Positions 1 through 5,280 of a DNA stretch of 9,188 bases are shown here, in pieces. The notes below the pieces were generated by a model. The model did no database searches and was not told the DNA's origin. It saw nothing but the letters and a program-made list of their open reading frames with translations. Where the stretch lies: contig QILH01000291.1 of the NCBI GenBank assembly GCA_003233255.1, forward strand, positions 1-9,188, written 5' to 3'. This DNA is from Gammaproteobacteria bacterium (GTDB taxonomy: Bacteria > Pseudomonadota > Gammaproteobacteria > UBA6429 > Thiohalophilaceae). Numbering within the stretch: the stretch's first letter is position 1; every line of letters starts with the position of its first letter. Position numbers and translations under genes: made by a program.

Positions 1-69
1 ATTTGCGAAAATTCCATTTCTATTTGATTAAGCAATACTTTCTCCTATTCGGCTAACAGTTATATCTCA

Positions 70-133
70 CGCTCGCGGTAATTGTACCCTTAAAGCAGAA
101 AAATACCGCTCGCGGTAATTCTACCCTTAAAGC
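70..133. repeat. Two 27-bp direct repeats with palindromic core
   Basis: Positions 70-96 and 107-133 are identical except for one base (G84 versus C121). Their starts are 37 bp apart. Each contains the dyad GGTA-N4-TACC (77-88 and 114-125). The second copy is also preceded by TACCGC-TC-GCGGTA (104-117), a 6-bp stem. GTAATTC at 115-121 and GAATTAC at 137-143 form a further 7-bp inverted repeat. Paired palindromes at a fixed spacing look like operator sites or a degenerate tandem repeat. No target gene is visible in the window. Confidence 0.75.
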
Positions 134-204
134 CGAGAATTACGGACGGTGCTTAAAAAATATTCACGTTATCATGCCATTTTAACCGTTTCACATCCAG
201 TTTT

Positions 205-259
205 GATGCATTATTGAGAGTACCTACGCGCCAGATGAATGGCAGGTATCGCATGCATC
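205..259. repeat. Compound inverted repeat (imperfect hairpin)
   Basis: Three nested arms pair in order: GATGCAT (205-211) with ATGCATC (253-259), TACCT (221-225) with AGGTA (244-248), and GCC (230-232) with GGC (241-243). The arms enclose an 8-nt loop. The internal loops are asymmetric (9 and 4 nt; 4 and 0 nt). The structure could form in RNA or single-stranded DNA. I do not recognise the family, and part of the pairing could be chance. Confidence 0.4.
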
Positions 260-304
260 GAAAGACGCACAGTTGTGGTGCATGGTGTGAAAATATTAAA
301 GTTT

Positions 305-328
305 GATTCCCTTTTCAGGCGAATGACG
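305..328 (+). repeat. Hairpin repeat, degenerate copy 1
   Basis: This starts GATTCCC and ends GCGAATGACG, so it shares its start and its GAATGACG end with the copies at 354-378 and 408-432. The stem is partly broken: the ATTCCC arm faces GGCGAAT, giving a mismatch. The sequence type resembles short palindromic repeats ending GGGAATGACG that are dispersed in many proteobacterial genomes. That family assignment comes from memory of the motif and was not searched. Confidence 0.55.
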
Positions 329-353
329 TCGTTAAAGGAGCTTTTATTTAATG

Positions 354-378
354 GATTCCCCTCTCCAGGGGAATGACG
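354..378 (+). repeat. Hairpin repeat, copy 2
   Basis: The arms ATTCCCC (355-361) and GGGGAAT (368-374) form a perfect 7-bp stem around a 6-nt loop, followed by GACG. The orientation matches copies 1 and 3. The arms differ from copy 3 by compensating changes (CCCC/GGGG versus CCCTT/AAGGG), so the stem rather than the exact sequence appears to be kept. Confidence 0.65.
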
Positions 379-407
379 GATAAAAGTTCTGAGGGAGAAG
401 GAGAGTA

Positions 408-432
408 GATTCCCTTCTCCAAGGGAATGACG
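408..432 (+). repeat. Hairpin repeat, copy 3, abutting dam end
   Basis: ATTCCCTT (409-416) and AAGGGAAT (421-428) form a perfect 8-bp stem with a CTCC tetraloop, then GACG. It lies 9 bases beyond the dam stop codon, so it would be the first structure in the dam 3' untranslated RNA. No U-run follows on the dam strand, so it is not a classical intrinsic terminator, but it could protect the transcript end. GGAGAAGG (394-401) can alternatively pair with CCTTCTCC (413-420). Confidence 0.65.
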
Positions 433-441
433 AGCGTCTTT

Positions 442-1275
442 CTACGCCACTCTCGATTCAAACAAAGCCAACAATTCCCCAGCCGGCTTCCGCTGTTGCC
501 CATTACAACTGATCGATCTCATAACTTTAAATCGTTTTATATTATCAGCGGCTTTATAGGCCTGACGGGTAAACTGGGTATTGTGATTGGAGATTAAAAC
601 GGGGATACCACGTTGGCGTGTGCTTTCGGCCAGTTGTGCGAGTTGTTGTTGTTGTGTGATGTTAAAACCGCCGGCGCTGTAGCTGGTGAAGTTGGCGGAT
701 TTGGATAAGGGTACGTAGGGTGGGTCGCAGTAGACGACGTCGCCGTTATTTAATTTATTGAATACGGTTGCGAAGTCGACGTGTAAAAATTCGGCCTGTT
801 GCGCTTTTTGATAAAAGGTTGTCATCTCTTTGGTGGGGAAGTAGGGGCGTTTGTAGCGTCCGAACGGTACGTTGAATCCGCCGCTGGCGTTGTAGCGGCA
901 CAGGCCGTTGTAGCCGTGGCGGTTCAGGTAAATAAACAGCGCGGCCTTGCGTTCGAGGTTTTTGCTTTTGTTAAATTCAACCCGGCGTCGATAGTAGTAG
1001 TCTTCTTTGTTGGTGGCGTCGCGAAACAGGCGTGAACAAGTTGCGATAAATGTTTCGCCTTGTTCGGCGAGGATTTGATACAGCGAGATCAGATCAAAAT
1101 TATTATCGGCCAGTAAATAACGATCGTAGTCGGTATTTAAAAACACCGCACCGGATCCGGCAAACGGTTCGATCAGGCGGTCGCCGGCAGGCAGCATGGT
1201 GTGGATATGCGACATGATGCGATATTTGTTTCCGGCCCATTTTAAAAATGGACGATTGTGTGTATTGGCGACCAT
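442..1275 (-). CDS. dam: DNA adenine methyltransferase Dam (GATC)
   Basis: S-adenosylmethionine-dependent N6-adenine methyltransferase, expected to methylate the A of GATC and to serve mismatch repair, replication timing and gene control in the cytoplasm. The protein is 277 aa, almost the same length as E. coli Dam (278). Visible motifs are the SAM-binding FLKWAGNK (10-17) and EPFAGSGAVF (36-45), the family-typical LNRHGYNGLCRYN (117-129), FNVPFGRYKRPYFP (134-147), the catalytic DPPY (184-187) and PVLISNHNT (225-233). The order fits the alpha class. The ATG shares one base with the argA stop (TAATG), and AAGGA (1285-1289) sits 9 nt upstream, so translation is probably coupled to argA. GATC specificity is inferred from family similarity. 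A tandem GATCGATC lies inside the gene near 511-518. Confidence 0.96.
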   Translation of the reverse strand: MVANTHNRPFLKWAGNKYRIMSHIHTMLPAGDRLIEPFAGSGAVFLNTDYDRYLLADNNFDLISLYQILAEQGETFIATCSRLFRDATNKEDYYYRRRVEFNKSKNLERKAALFIYLNRHGYNGLCRYNASGGFNVPFGRYKRPYFPTKEMTTFYQKAQQAEFLHVDFATVFNKLNNGDVVYCDPPYVPLSKSANFTSYSAGGFNITQQQQLAQLAESTRQRGIPVLISNHNTQFTRQAYKAADNIKRFKVMRSISCNGQQRKPAGELLALFESRVA

Positions 1276-2600
1276 TAGTTTAAATCCTTCAGATAAACCT
1301 TTGACTGGCGTTGATAGTTATACAGGCTGCGTTTTTTTATCGGCAGTTGTTCGAGTTTGGCGGGTTTGAAGCACCGCTCGCGAAACCAGTGTGCGGTTTG
1401 GGTGGTGAGCACAAACATTTTTTCGATACCCAGTTGTCTGGTTTGTTTGATGATGTAATCAAAAATAGTATTGCCGCGGCCTTCGCCCTGATAATTTTCA
1501 TGTACGGCCAGGCAGGCGAGTTCGGCGAGCTGTTCATTCACATACGGATAGAACGCCGCGCAGGCGACGATCAGTCCGTCGCGTTCGATGACGGTGAAGT
1601 GTTGTATCTCGGTTTCGAGTACCTCGCGTGAGCGACGTACAAGTTGGCCCTGTTCTTCGAGTGGCCGGATTAAATCTAATATGCCGCCGATGTCATCGAT
1701 GCTGGCCTCGCGAATGGTTTCGTAGGCGTTGGCGGTTAACATCGAGCCGACGCCGTCGCGGGTGAATAACTCCAGTAACAAACCCCCGTCGATATCGCGG
1801 TCGATGATGTGCACGCGTTTTACACCACTGACGCTGGCCTTTAAGGCATGGCTTAGCAACAAACGGGTGCTGGCTTTGAATTTTTTCTTACTGCGTAATA
1901 ATTCTTCCGCATCGTCCTGGGTGAGTTCGTGCATCACCGCGGATTTTTTACCGGCCGTTAAACTTTCGTCGGCCATGAAGATCAATTTATCGGCTTCAAG
2001 TTGTCTCGCCGCTTCGGTGGCGACGGTCTCGGCGGTCAGGTTAAACACCTCGCCGGTGGGGGAGTAACCCATCGGGGATAACAACACGATGTTTTCATCT
2101 TCCAGATGCCAGCGAATGGAGTCGGTATCGATGCGCCGTATCTCGCCGCTGTGGCAAAAGTCGATGCCATCGCGCACGCCGAGGGGTTTTGCGGTGACAA
2201 AATTTCCGGATACGACCCGGGTCGGTAATTTGTCCAGTGGCATATCGCTGATGCCCATGCTGAGCAGGGCTTCGATCTCGACCCGCACACTGCCGGCGGC
2301 CTGTTTGAGACATTCCAGCGCGGCGTCGTTGGTGATGCGGATGCCGTCGACGTATTCGGTTTTGATGTCGCGCTGTTTGAGTAATTTGGTGATCTGCGGG
2401 CGCGCGCCGTGCACCAGCACCAGGCGGATGCCGAGGCTGTTGAGCAACACCAGGTCGTGAACCAGATTCGGGAATTGCGCATCGGTCAACATTTCGCCAC
2501 CAAAGGTGATGACGAACGTCCGGCCCCGAAAGGCTCGGATATACGGGGTCGAGTGACGAAACCACTCGACGAAACTGGGCTGCTGATCTTTTTCTCGCAT
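1275..2600 (-). CDS. argA: N-acetylglutamate synthase ArgA (AAK + GNAT)
   Basis: Transfers acetyl from acetyl-CoA to glutamate, the first step of linear arginine synthesis, in the cytoplasm. With the ATG at 2600 the product is 441 aa (E. coli ArgA 443) and begins MREKDQQPSFVEWFRHSTPY, aligning with the E. coli N-terminus. The frame extends to a TTG at 2663, but those 21 residues are unlike the family and span the promoter candidate. An amino-acid-kinase-like domain (about 10-275) carries TFVITFGGE (28-36), VHGARPQI (63-70), SGNFVTAKPLGV (131-142) and FCHSGEIRRID (148-158). LFTRDGVGSM (278-287) follows. The GNAT acetyltransferase domain (about 295-441) has AVHENYQGEGRG (365-376) and FVLTTQTAHWFRERCF (396-411). 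The AAK domain is the expected arginine-feedback site in this family. The ribosome-binding site is weak (AAAG). It is the first gene of an operon with dam. No ARG box was recognised upstream. Confidence 0.95.
   Translation of the reverse strand: MREKDQQPSFVEWFRHSTPYIRAFRGRTFVITFGGEMLTDAQFPNLVHDLVLLNSLGIRLVLVHGARPQITKLLKQRDIKTEYVDGIRITNDAALECLKQAAGSVRVEIEALLSMGISDMPLDKLPTRVVSGNFVTAKPLGVRDGIDFCHSGEIRRIDTDSIRWHLEDENIVLLSPMGYSPTGEVFNLTAETVATEAARQLEADKLIFMADESLTAGKKSAVMHELTQDDAEELLRSKKKFKASTRLLLSHALKASVSGVKRVHIIDRDIDGGLLLELFTRDGVGSMLTANAYETIREASIDDIGGILDLIRPLEEQGQLVRRSREVLETEIQHFTVIERDGLIVACAAFYPYVNEQLAELACLAVHENYQGEGRGNTIFDYIIKQTRQLGIEKMFVLTTQTAHWFRERCFKPAKLEQLPIKKRSLYNYQRQSKVYLKDLN
1285..1289 (-). 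promoter_or_regulatory. Ribosome-binding site of dam, inside argA end
   Basis: AAGGA on the minus strand lies 9 nt before the dam ATG, within the last codons of argA. Together with the TAATG overlap it supports translational coupling and fixes the dam start. Confidence 0.75.
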
Positions 2601-2636
2601 TTGCTTTAAAATGTAGCTGTATCTGATTGATTTACA

Positions 2637-2663
2637 AGTATAAGACAAGCATAACCTAAGCAA
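2637..2663 (-). promoter_or_regulatory. Candidate promoter of argA-dam
   Basis: On the minus strand, TTGCTT (2658-2663) precedes TATACT (2637-2642) with a 15-bp spacer, short for sigma-70. Transcription would begin near 2630, leaving a leader of about 30 nt before the ATG at 2600. A GATC site (2665-2668) abuts the -35 element. This is a pattern match only. Confidence 0.4.
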
Positions 2664-2687
2664 AGATCGGGGGGAATGGCTCAGATC

Positions 2688-2716
2688 AAAAAAAAGCGCC
2701 CGATTTGGCGCTATTT
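2688..2716 (-). terminator. Rho-independent terminator of the slp operon
   Basis: On the minus strand, AGCGCC-AAATCG-GGCGCT (2712-2695) forms a 6-bp GC-rich stem followed directly by eight T (down to 2688). An A-rich stretch precedes the stem. It lies about 60 bp beyond the stop of the second Slp gene and upstream of the argA promoter candidate, so it separates the two leftward units. Read rightward, the same stem is followed only by ATTTT, so it is mainly a minus-strand terminator. Confidence 0.88.
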
Positions 2717-2776
2717 TGATCGAGTCAGGGTGTTTTTGGGTGTTTTTGTGGTTTTCGAGGTGTTTTGGATATTTTT
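2713..2776. repeat. Phased T-tracts with 10-bp tandem repeat
   Basis: GGGTGTTTTT occurs twice in perfect tandem (2728-2737, 2738-2747), followed by two degenerate 10-bp units (2748-2757, 2758-2767). T-tracts are centred near 2715.5, 2735, 2745, 2753.5, 2764.5 and 2774, so they recur at roughly one helical turn. Such phasing is known to produce intrinsic DNA bending. The stretch is also the untranslated 3' end of the slp transcript. Confidence 0.6.
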
Positions 2777-3275
2777 AGCGGTGTATGCCGACACCGATGC
2801 CAATGCTGAATCGGGGTCGTACTCGGGAATCCGAGGATGTTTCAGACCACAGGTAGGTCTTTTCGGCTTTCATGACCGGGTAGGTGTAATCGGCGTCGCC
2901 GACCTTGCCACTTATATTGCCGGCCACGGTGCCAATCGCCGAGATCCAGCGGCCTGCGGCGTATGAGGCCGGTTCGATATAAGCGTCCTGTTTAATCAGA
3001 AAACGCCCCTGGGCTTTGGCCGATCGTTGCGGCTCACTGCTGCTGGAAAGTGGATAACTCAGCACTTCGATGGTGCTGCTGTTTTTATCGTTGCGTATGT
3101 CAACGATCAGACCGCCCCAGACTACGCGTTTATTCTGGCTGCTGGAATCGTTCAGGGTTTGTTGCGGTACGATTTTGAGGTCGGCGCCTTCGAGATTAAA
3201 TGGCGGCGTGGCGCAGCCTGTGAGTGACAGGCTGATTAATGCAAATGAAAGTGGGTAGGCGAATTTAAGTGTCAT
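2775..3275 (-). CDS. Slp-family outer-membrane lipoprotein (paralogue B)
   Basis: 166-aa lipoprotein of the Slp family (E. coli Slp is a starvation- and acid-induced outer-membrane lipoprotein of uncertain mechanism). A signal peptide ends in the lipobox LTGC (18-21); Ala follows Cys21, compatible with outer-membrane sorting. Family-typical stretches are VVWGGLIVDI (51-60), TIEVLSYPLSSSSEPQ (68-83), GRFLIKQDAYIEPASYAAGR (90-109), the glycine-containing IGTVAGNISGKVGDADYTYP (114-133) and YLW (141-143). The C-terminus ends in a short Gly/Ile-rich stretch. It is second in a leftward pair, 21 bp after the paralogue at 3297-3845, and is followed by an intrinsic terminator. The ATG at 3275 has no strong ribosome-binding site (AGAAG lies about 13 nt upstream), so translation may depend on the upstream gene. 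Confidence 0.88.
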   Translation of the reverse strand: MTLKFAYPLSFALISLSLTGCATPPFNLEGADLKIVPQQTLNDSSSQNKRVVWGGLIVDIRNDKNSSTIEVLSYPLSSSSEPQRSAKAQGRFLIKQDAYIEPASYAAGRWISAIGTVAGNISGKVGDADYTYPVMKAEKTYLWSETSSDSRVRPRFSIGIGVGIHR

Positions 3276-3296
3276 AGGATGAGTCGCTTCTGTTGT

Positions 3297-3845
3297 TTAA
3301 TGCTTTTGTATGCTCTGGATTGACCGATGTTGGTAGTGATACGGGTAGGGGCGATAGTAAGGGCCATACCAGTAGTTATCGTAGTAGCCGTCATTATTAT
3401 AATTAACACGCACCGGCCATAAATAATGCTCGTTGACTTTTACGACCGGATAGCGGTAATCGAAATCGTCTACTTTACGCGTTTCCTGACCGCTGATCGT
3501 GCCGTACACACTCATTTCTCGTCCCTTGCTATAGATCGCCGGATCTAAAAAACCATCGACTTTGGCGATGAAGCGACCGAGGGTTTGATCGCCTTCAATC
3601 GGCCGGGTCGAGGCGGTAATGCGTTTGGTGATGATCACAATTTCGCTTTGGTTATCCGCATTATTGGTTTCGAGAATCACGCCACCCCAGGTGATATGCG
3701 TATCTTTGTAGGCCGCAATATCCTGCTGCACAGCGGCCACAGGGGGATTAGGTGCGGCGACCGGCAGTACGGGTTTGGCTGAGCAACCCCCAAGTACGGT
3801 GCTTCCGAGAACGACAATGATAAATACAGTTTTCATAGAGTTCAT
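3297..3845 (-). CDS. Slp-family outer-membrane lipoprotein (paralogue A, Tyr-rich tail)
   Basis: Second Slp-family lipoprotein, 182 aa from the ATG at 3845. That start is preceded by AGCAGG at 4-5 nt spacing and puts the lipobox LGGC at 18-21, matching its neighbour. The frame extends to a GTG at 3884, but those 13 residues would sit in front of a good signal peptide; an ATG at 3836 is also possible. A Pro/Ala/Val-rich linker (24-40) leads to ITWGGVILETNN (51-62), GRFIAKVDGFLDPAIYSKGR (90-109), VYGTISGQETRKVDDFDYRY (113-132), PVV (133-135) and YLW (141-143), the family core. Beyond this, residues 149-171 hold ten tyrosines with Pro, His and Trp, a tail absent from paralogue B. It is the first gene of the pair. 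The function of the tail is unknown to me. Confidence 0.88.
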   Translation of the reverse strand: MNSMKTVFIIVVLGSTVLGGCSAKPVLPVAAPNPPVAAVQQDIAAYKDTHITWGGVILETNNADNQSEIVIITKRITASTRPIEGDQTLGRFIAKVDGFLDPAIYSKGREMSVYGTISGQETRKVDDFDYRYPVVKVNEHYLWPVRVNYNNDGYYDNYWYGPYYRPYPYHYQHRSIQSIQKH

Positions 3846-3935
3846 TGTACCTGCTGTATATGCATAAAGCGCACACCCATCCACAAAATTTCTGCCTGTA
3901 ACTATAGACCGGAATTTGTTTGCTAAATTCCCCTG

Positions 3936-3983
3936 TTGGCTGCTTTATATAATTTTAGTCGTTTGGGCAGCCAATATCTGCCC
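3936..3983. promoter_or_regulatory. Operator-like nested dyads over the slp promoter
   Basis: GGGCAG-CCAATAT-CTGCCC (3965-3983) is a perfect 6-bp dyad spanning the -35 element. TTGGCTGC (3936-3943) and GCAGCCAA (3967-3974) are a perfect 8-bp inverted repeat bracketing the -10 element. The two dyads share bases 3967-3970, so they cannot both pair as hairpins at once. The layout suits a repressor or activator dimer; the binding protein is unknown. Confidence 0.45.
3946..3974 (-). promoter_or_regulatory. Candidate sigma-70 promoter of the slp pair
   Basis: On the minus strand, TTGGCT (3969-3974) and TATATA (3946-3951) are separated by exactly 17 bp. Predicted initiation is near 3939, giving a leader of about 94 nt before the ATG at 3845. 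Two overlapping inverted repeats cover the -35 element, suggesting control by a DNA-binding protein. Confidence 0.5.
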
Positions 3984-4090
3984 GATCAGGTGATTTTAGT
4001 CTGGCCGATGATGGTCTGGATTTCCTGTTTTTATGATGAATACTCTTCGCATGAATCTTTGATTGGCTGAATGAAACATTAAACTTGAGG

Positions 4091-4127
4091 TATACTGTTG
4101 TTTAAAGAAAATATAATGAAAAGGGGG
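4091..4127 (+). promoter_or_regulatory. Candidate -10 elements and strong RBS of mscS-like gene
   Basis: TATACT (4091-4096) would start transcription near 4103. TATAAT (4112-4117) would start it near 4124, leaving a very short leader. No convincing -35 hexamer is found at standard spacing for either. AAGGGGG (4121-4127) is a strong ribosome-binding site 8 nt before the ATG at 4136 and fixes that start. Confidence 0.45.
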
Positions 4128-4135
4128 AACACAAA

Positions 4136-5197
4136 ATGGAATTTTTTACGACCACTTACTATGGGAACACCGTTCAGCAATGGCTGATCTCGCTGGGAAT
4201 TATTCTTTTTGTCGTTTTATTGGGTAAGGTGGTTTACTGGCTTTTCTCGAAAATCGTCAAGGCCTTTACCAGAAAAACTGAAACTAAACTCGATGATATT
4301 ATTGTTGACCTGATCGAAGAGCCGATTGTGTTTATGTTAATGGTCAGTGGTATCTGGTTTGCGTTTACCCTGTTGACCTTGCCCGAAGCATTTTCCTCTG
4401 CGATTAATAACTCCCTGCACATTATTGTGGCGATGTTGATTGGCTGGTTACTGGTACGCCTGTTTGAGGCTTTCTACGAAAGCATCTTGCTACCCTGGTC
4501 TGAGAAAACAGAAAATGATTTAGATGATCAATTGCTGCCGATCCTGCGCAAAGGTGTGCGTTTGATCATCTGGATAATGGCGATTGTTATTGGTCTGAAT
4601 AACGCCGGTTATAACGTGGGTGCCGTTTTAGCAGGGCTCGGTATTGGTGGTTTGGCGCTGGCGATGGCGGCAAAAGATACGGTCTCGAATATATTTGGTG
4701 GTTTTACGATTTTTGCCGATCAACCTTTTCGTATTAATGATCGAGTTAAAATCGACGGTTATGACGGTACGATTATAGAAATTGGGGTACGCAGTACACG
4801 ACTTAAAACCCTGGCTGGCCGCATTGTTACTATTCCGAACTCGACGTTTACCGATGCCCCGGTTGAGAACGTATCGCGTGAACCCTCGCGCAAAATTAGT
4901 CTGGATCTGGGTTTAACCTATGATACGACAGCTGCTAGCATGGAATTGGCGATGCAATTGTTAAAAGATATCAATAACGAAAATACTCATACTGAAGAAA
5001 AAACAATTGTTTCTTTTAATGGTTTTGGTGATTTCGCCATGAACATTATGTTTATTTATTATATCAAGAGTGGTGAGAGCATTGCGGATACTCAAACCGA
5101 GATAAATCTTGAAATTCTGCGACAATTTAGTGAGAACGGATTGGAGTTTGCGTTCCCGACCCAAACTTTATATAACATTGAAACGCAGCAAGGTTAA
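4136..5197 (+). CDS. MscS-family mechanosensitive channel (YnaI-like size)
   Basis: Inner-membrane channel of the small-conductance mechanosensitive family, which opens under membrane tension to release solutes after hypo-osmotic shock. The protein is 353 aa with five predicted membrane segments, roughly 14-38, 63-83, 94-114, 140-157 and the pore-lining 161-185. This matches the five-helix plan of E. coli YnaI (343 aa) rather than the three-helix MscS (286 aa). The pore helix has the Ala/Gly pattern AVLAGLGIGGLALAMAAKD (163-181). The beta domain follows: IFADQPFRINDRVKIDGYDG (192-211), IEIGVRSTRLKTLAGRIVTI (214-233), PNS (234-236). A cytoplasmic alpha/beta domain completes the protein and ends in FAFPTQTLY. 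The start is set by a strong ribosome-binding site. It is divergent from the slp pair and convergent with argE, so likely monocistronic. Confidence 0.93.
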   Translation: MEFFTTTYYGNTVQQWLISLGIILFVVLLGKVVYWLFSKIVKAFTRKTETKLDDIIVDLIEEPIVFMLMVSGIWFAFTLLTLPEAFSSAINNSLHIIVAMLIGWLLVRLFEAFYESILLPWSEKTENDLDDQLLPILRKGVRLIIWIMAIVIGLNNAGYNVGAVLAGLGIGGLALAMAAKDTVSNIFGGFTIFADQPFRINDRVKIDGYDGTIIEIGVRSTRLKTLAGRIVTIPNSTFTDAPVENVSREPSRKISLDLGLTYDTTAASMELAMQLLKDINNENTHTEEKTIVSFNGFGDFAMNIMFIYYIKSGESIADTQTEINLEILRQFSENGLEFAFPTQTLYNIETQQG

Positions 5198-5205
5198 TGC
5201 GCAAG

Positions 5206-5228
5206 ATTATTTATTTGAAATAATTTTG
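5206..5228 (+). terminator. Weak AT-rich terminator candidate after mscS-like gene
   Basis: ATTATTT-ATTTG-AAATAAT (5206-5224) makes a 7-bp all-AT stem, followed by TTTG. It lies 9 bp beyond the stop. The stem is weak, and the AT content makes chance pairing likely. Confidence 0.35.
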
Positions 5229-5230
5229 AT

Positions 5231-5280
5231 TCAGTCAATGTGCCGGTGGGGTGACTATTGCTCAGTACAATATTGACTGA
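5231..5280. repeat. 9-bp inverted repeat at convergent gene ends
   Basis: TCAGTCAAT (5231-5239) and ATTGACTGA (5272-5280) are perfect inverted copies with a 32-bp interval that contains the argE stop codon. The pairing nearly continues outward (TGAT versus TCA). It may be a bidirectional transcript-end structure; the long loop makes it unlike a classical terminator. Confidence 0.5.

Larger units (their letters stand above)
1..441. other. Gene-free, repeat-rich region downstream of dam
   Basis: All three forward frames hit a stop within the first 56 bases. The reverse strand is also closed early: complements of stop codons occur in every frame by position 55. I see no credible gene here. The region holds two 27-bp direct repeats (70-133), a compound dyad (205-259) and three hairpin repeats (305-432), listed separately. 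A short leftward reading frame from an ATG at 17 could run off the left edge, but it has no visible ribosome-binding site. The region probably separates dam from whatever lies to the left. Confidence 0.7.
3885..4135. other. Divergent intergenic region, slp pair / mscS
   Basis: This region contains the leftward slp promoter candidate with overlapping dyads (3936-3983) and, to the right, -10-like hexamers and the ribosome-binding site of the MscS gene. ATTTTAGTC occurs twice (3952-3960 and 3993-4001), starts 41 bp apart. I see no coding potential. Confidence 0.6.

Noticed and set aside
1..17. Start of a leftward gene at ATG 17
   Set aside because: Only five codons are visible before the edge and there is no ribosome-binding site, so it cannot be supported from this window.
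70..133. CRISPR-like direct repeats
   Set aside because: There are only two copies, a 10-bp interval and no further units, so this does not fit a CRISPR array.
2036..2565. Long overlapping frames inside argA (about 150 codons, minus strand, other frames; also a plus-strand frame at 2089-2460)
   Set aside because: They lie wholly within argA, whose own frame matches a known enzyme from end to end. Their translations are low-complexity Arg/Ser/Pro-rich shadow sequence with no domain.
2601..2663. Longer argA start at TTG 2663
   Set aside because: The added 21 residues have no match to the ArgA N-terminus as I know it and would place the coding region over the promoter candidate. ATG 2600 gives the family length.
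2676..2966. Plus-strand frame of 96 codons across the slp terminator and slp 3' end
   Set aside because: It is antisense to paralogue B, runs through the terminator stem and T-tracts, and its start has no supporting ribosome-binding site that would outweigh the lipoprotein reading.
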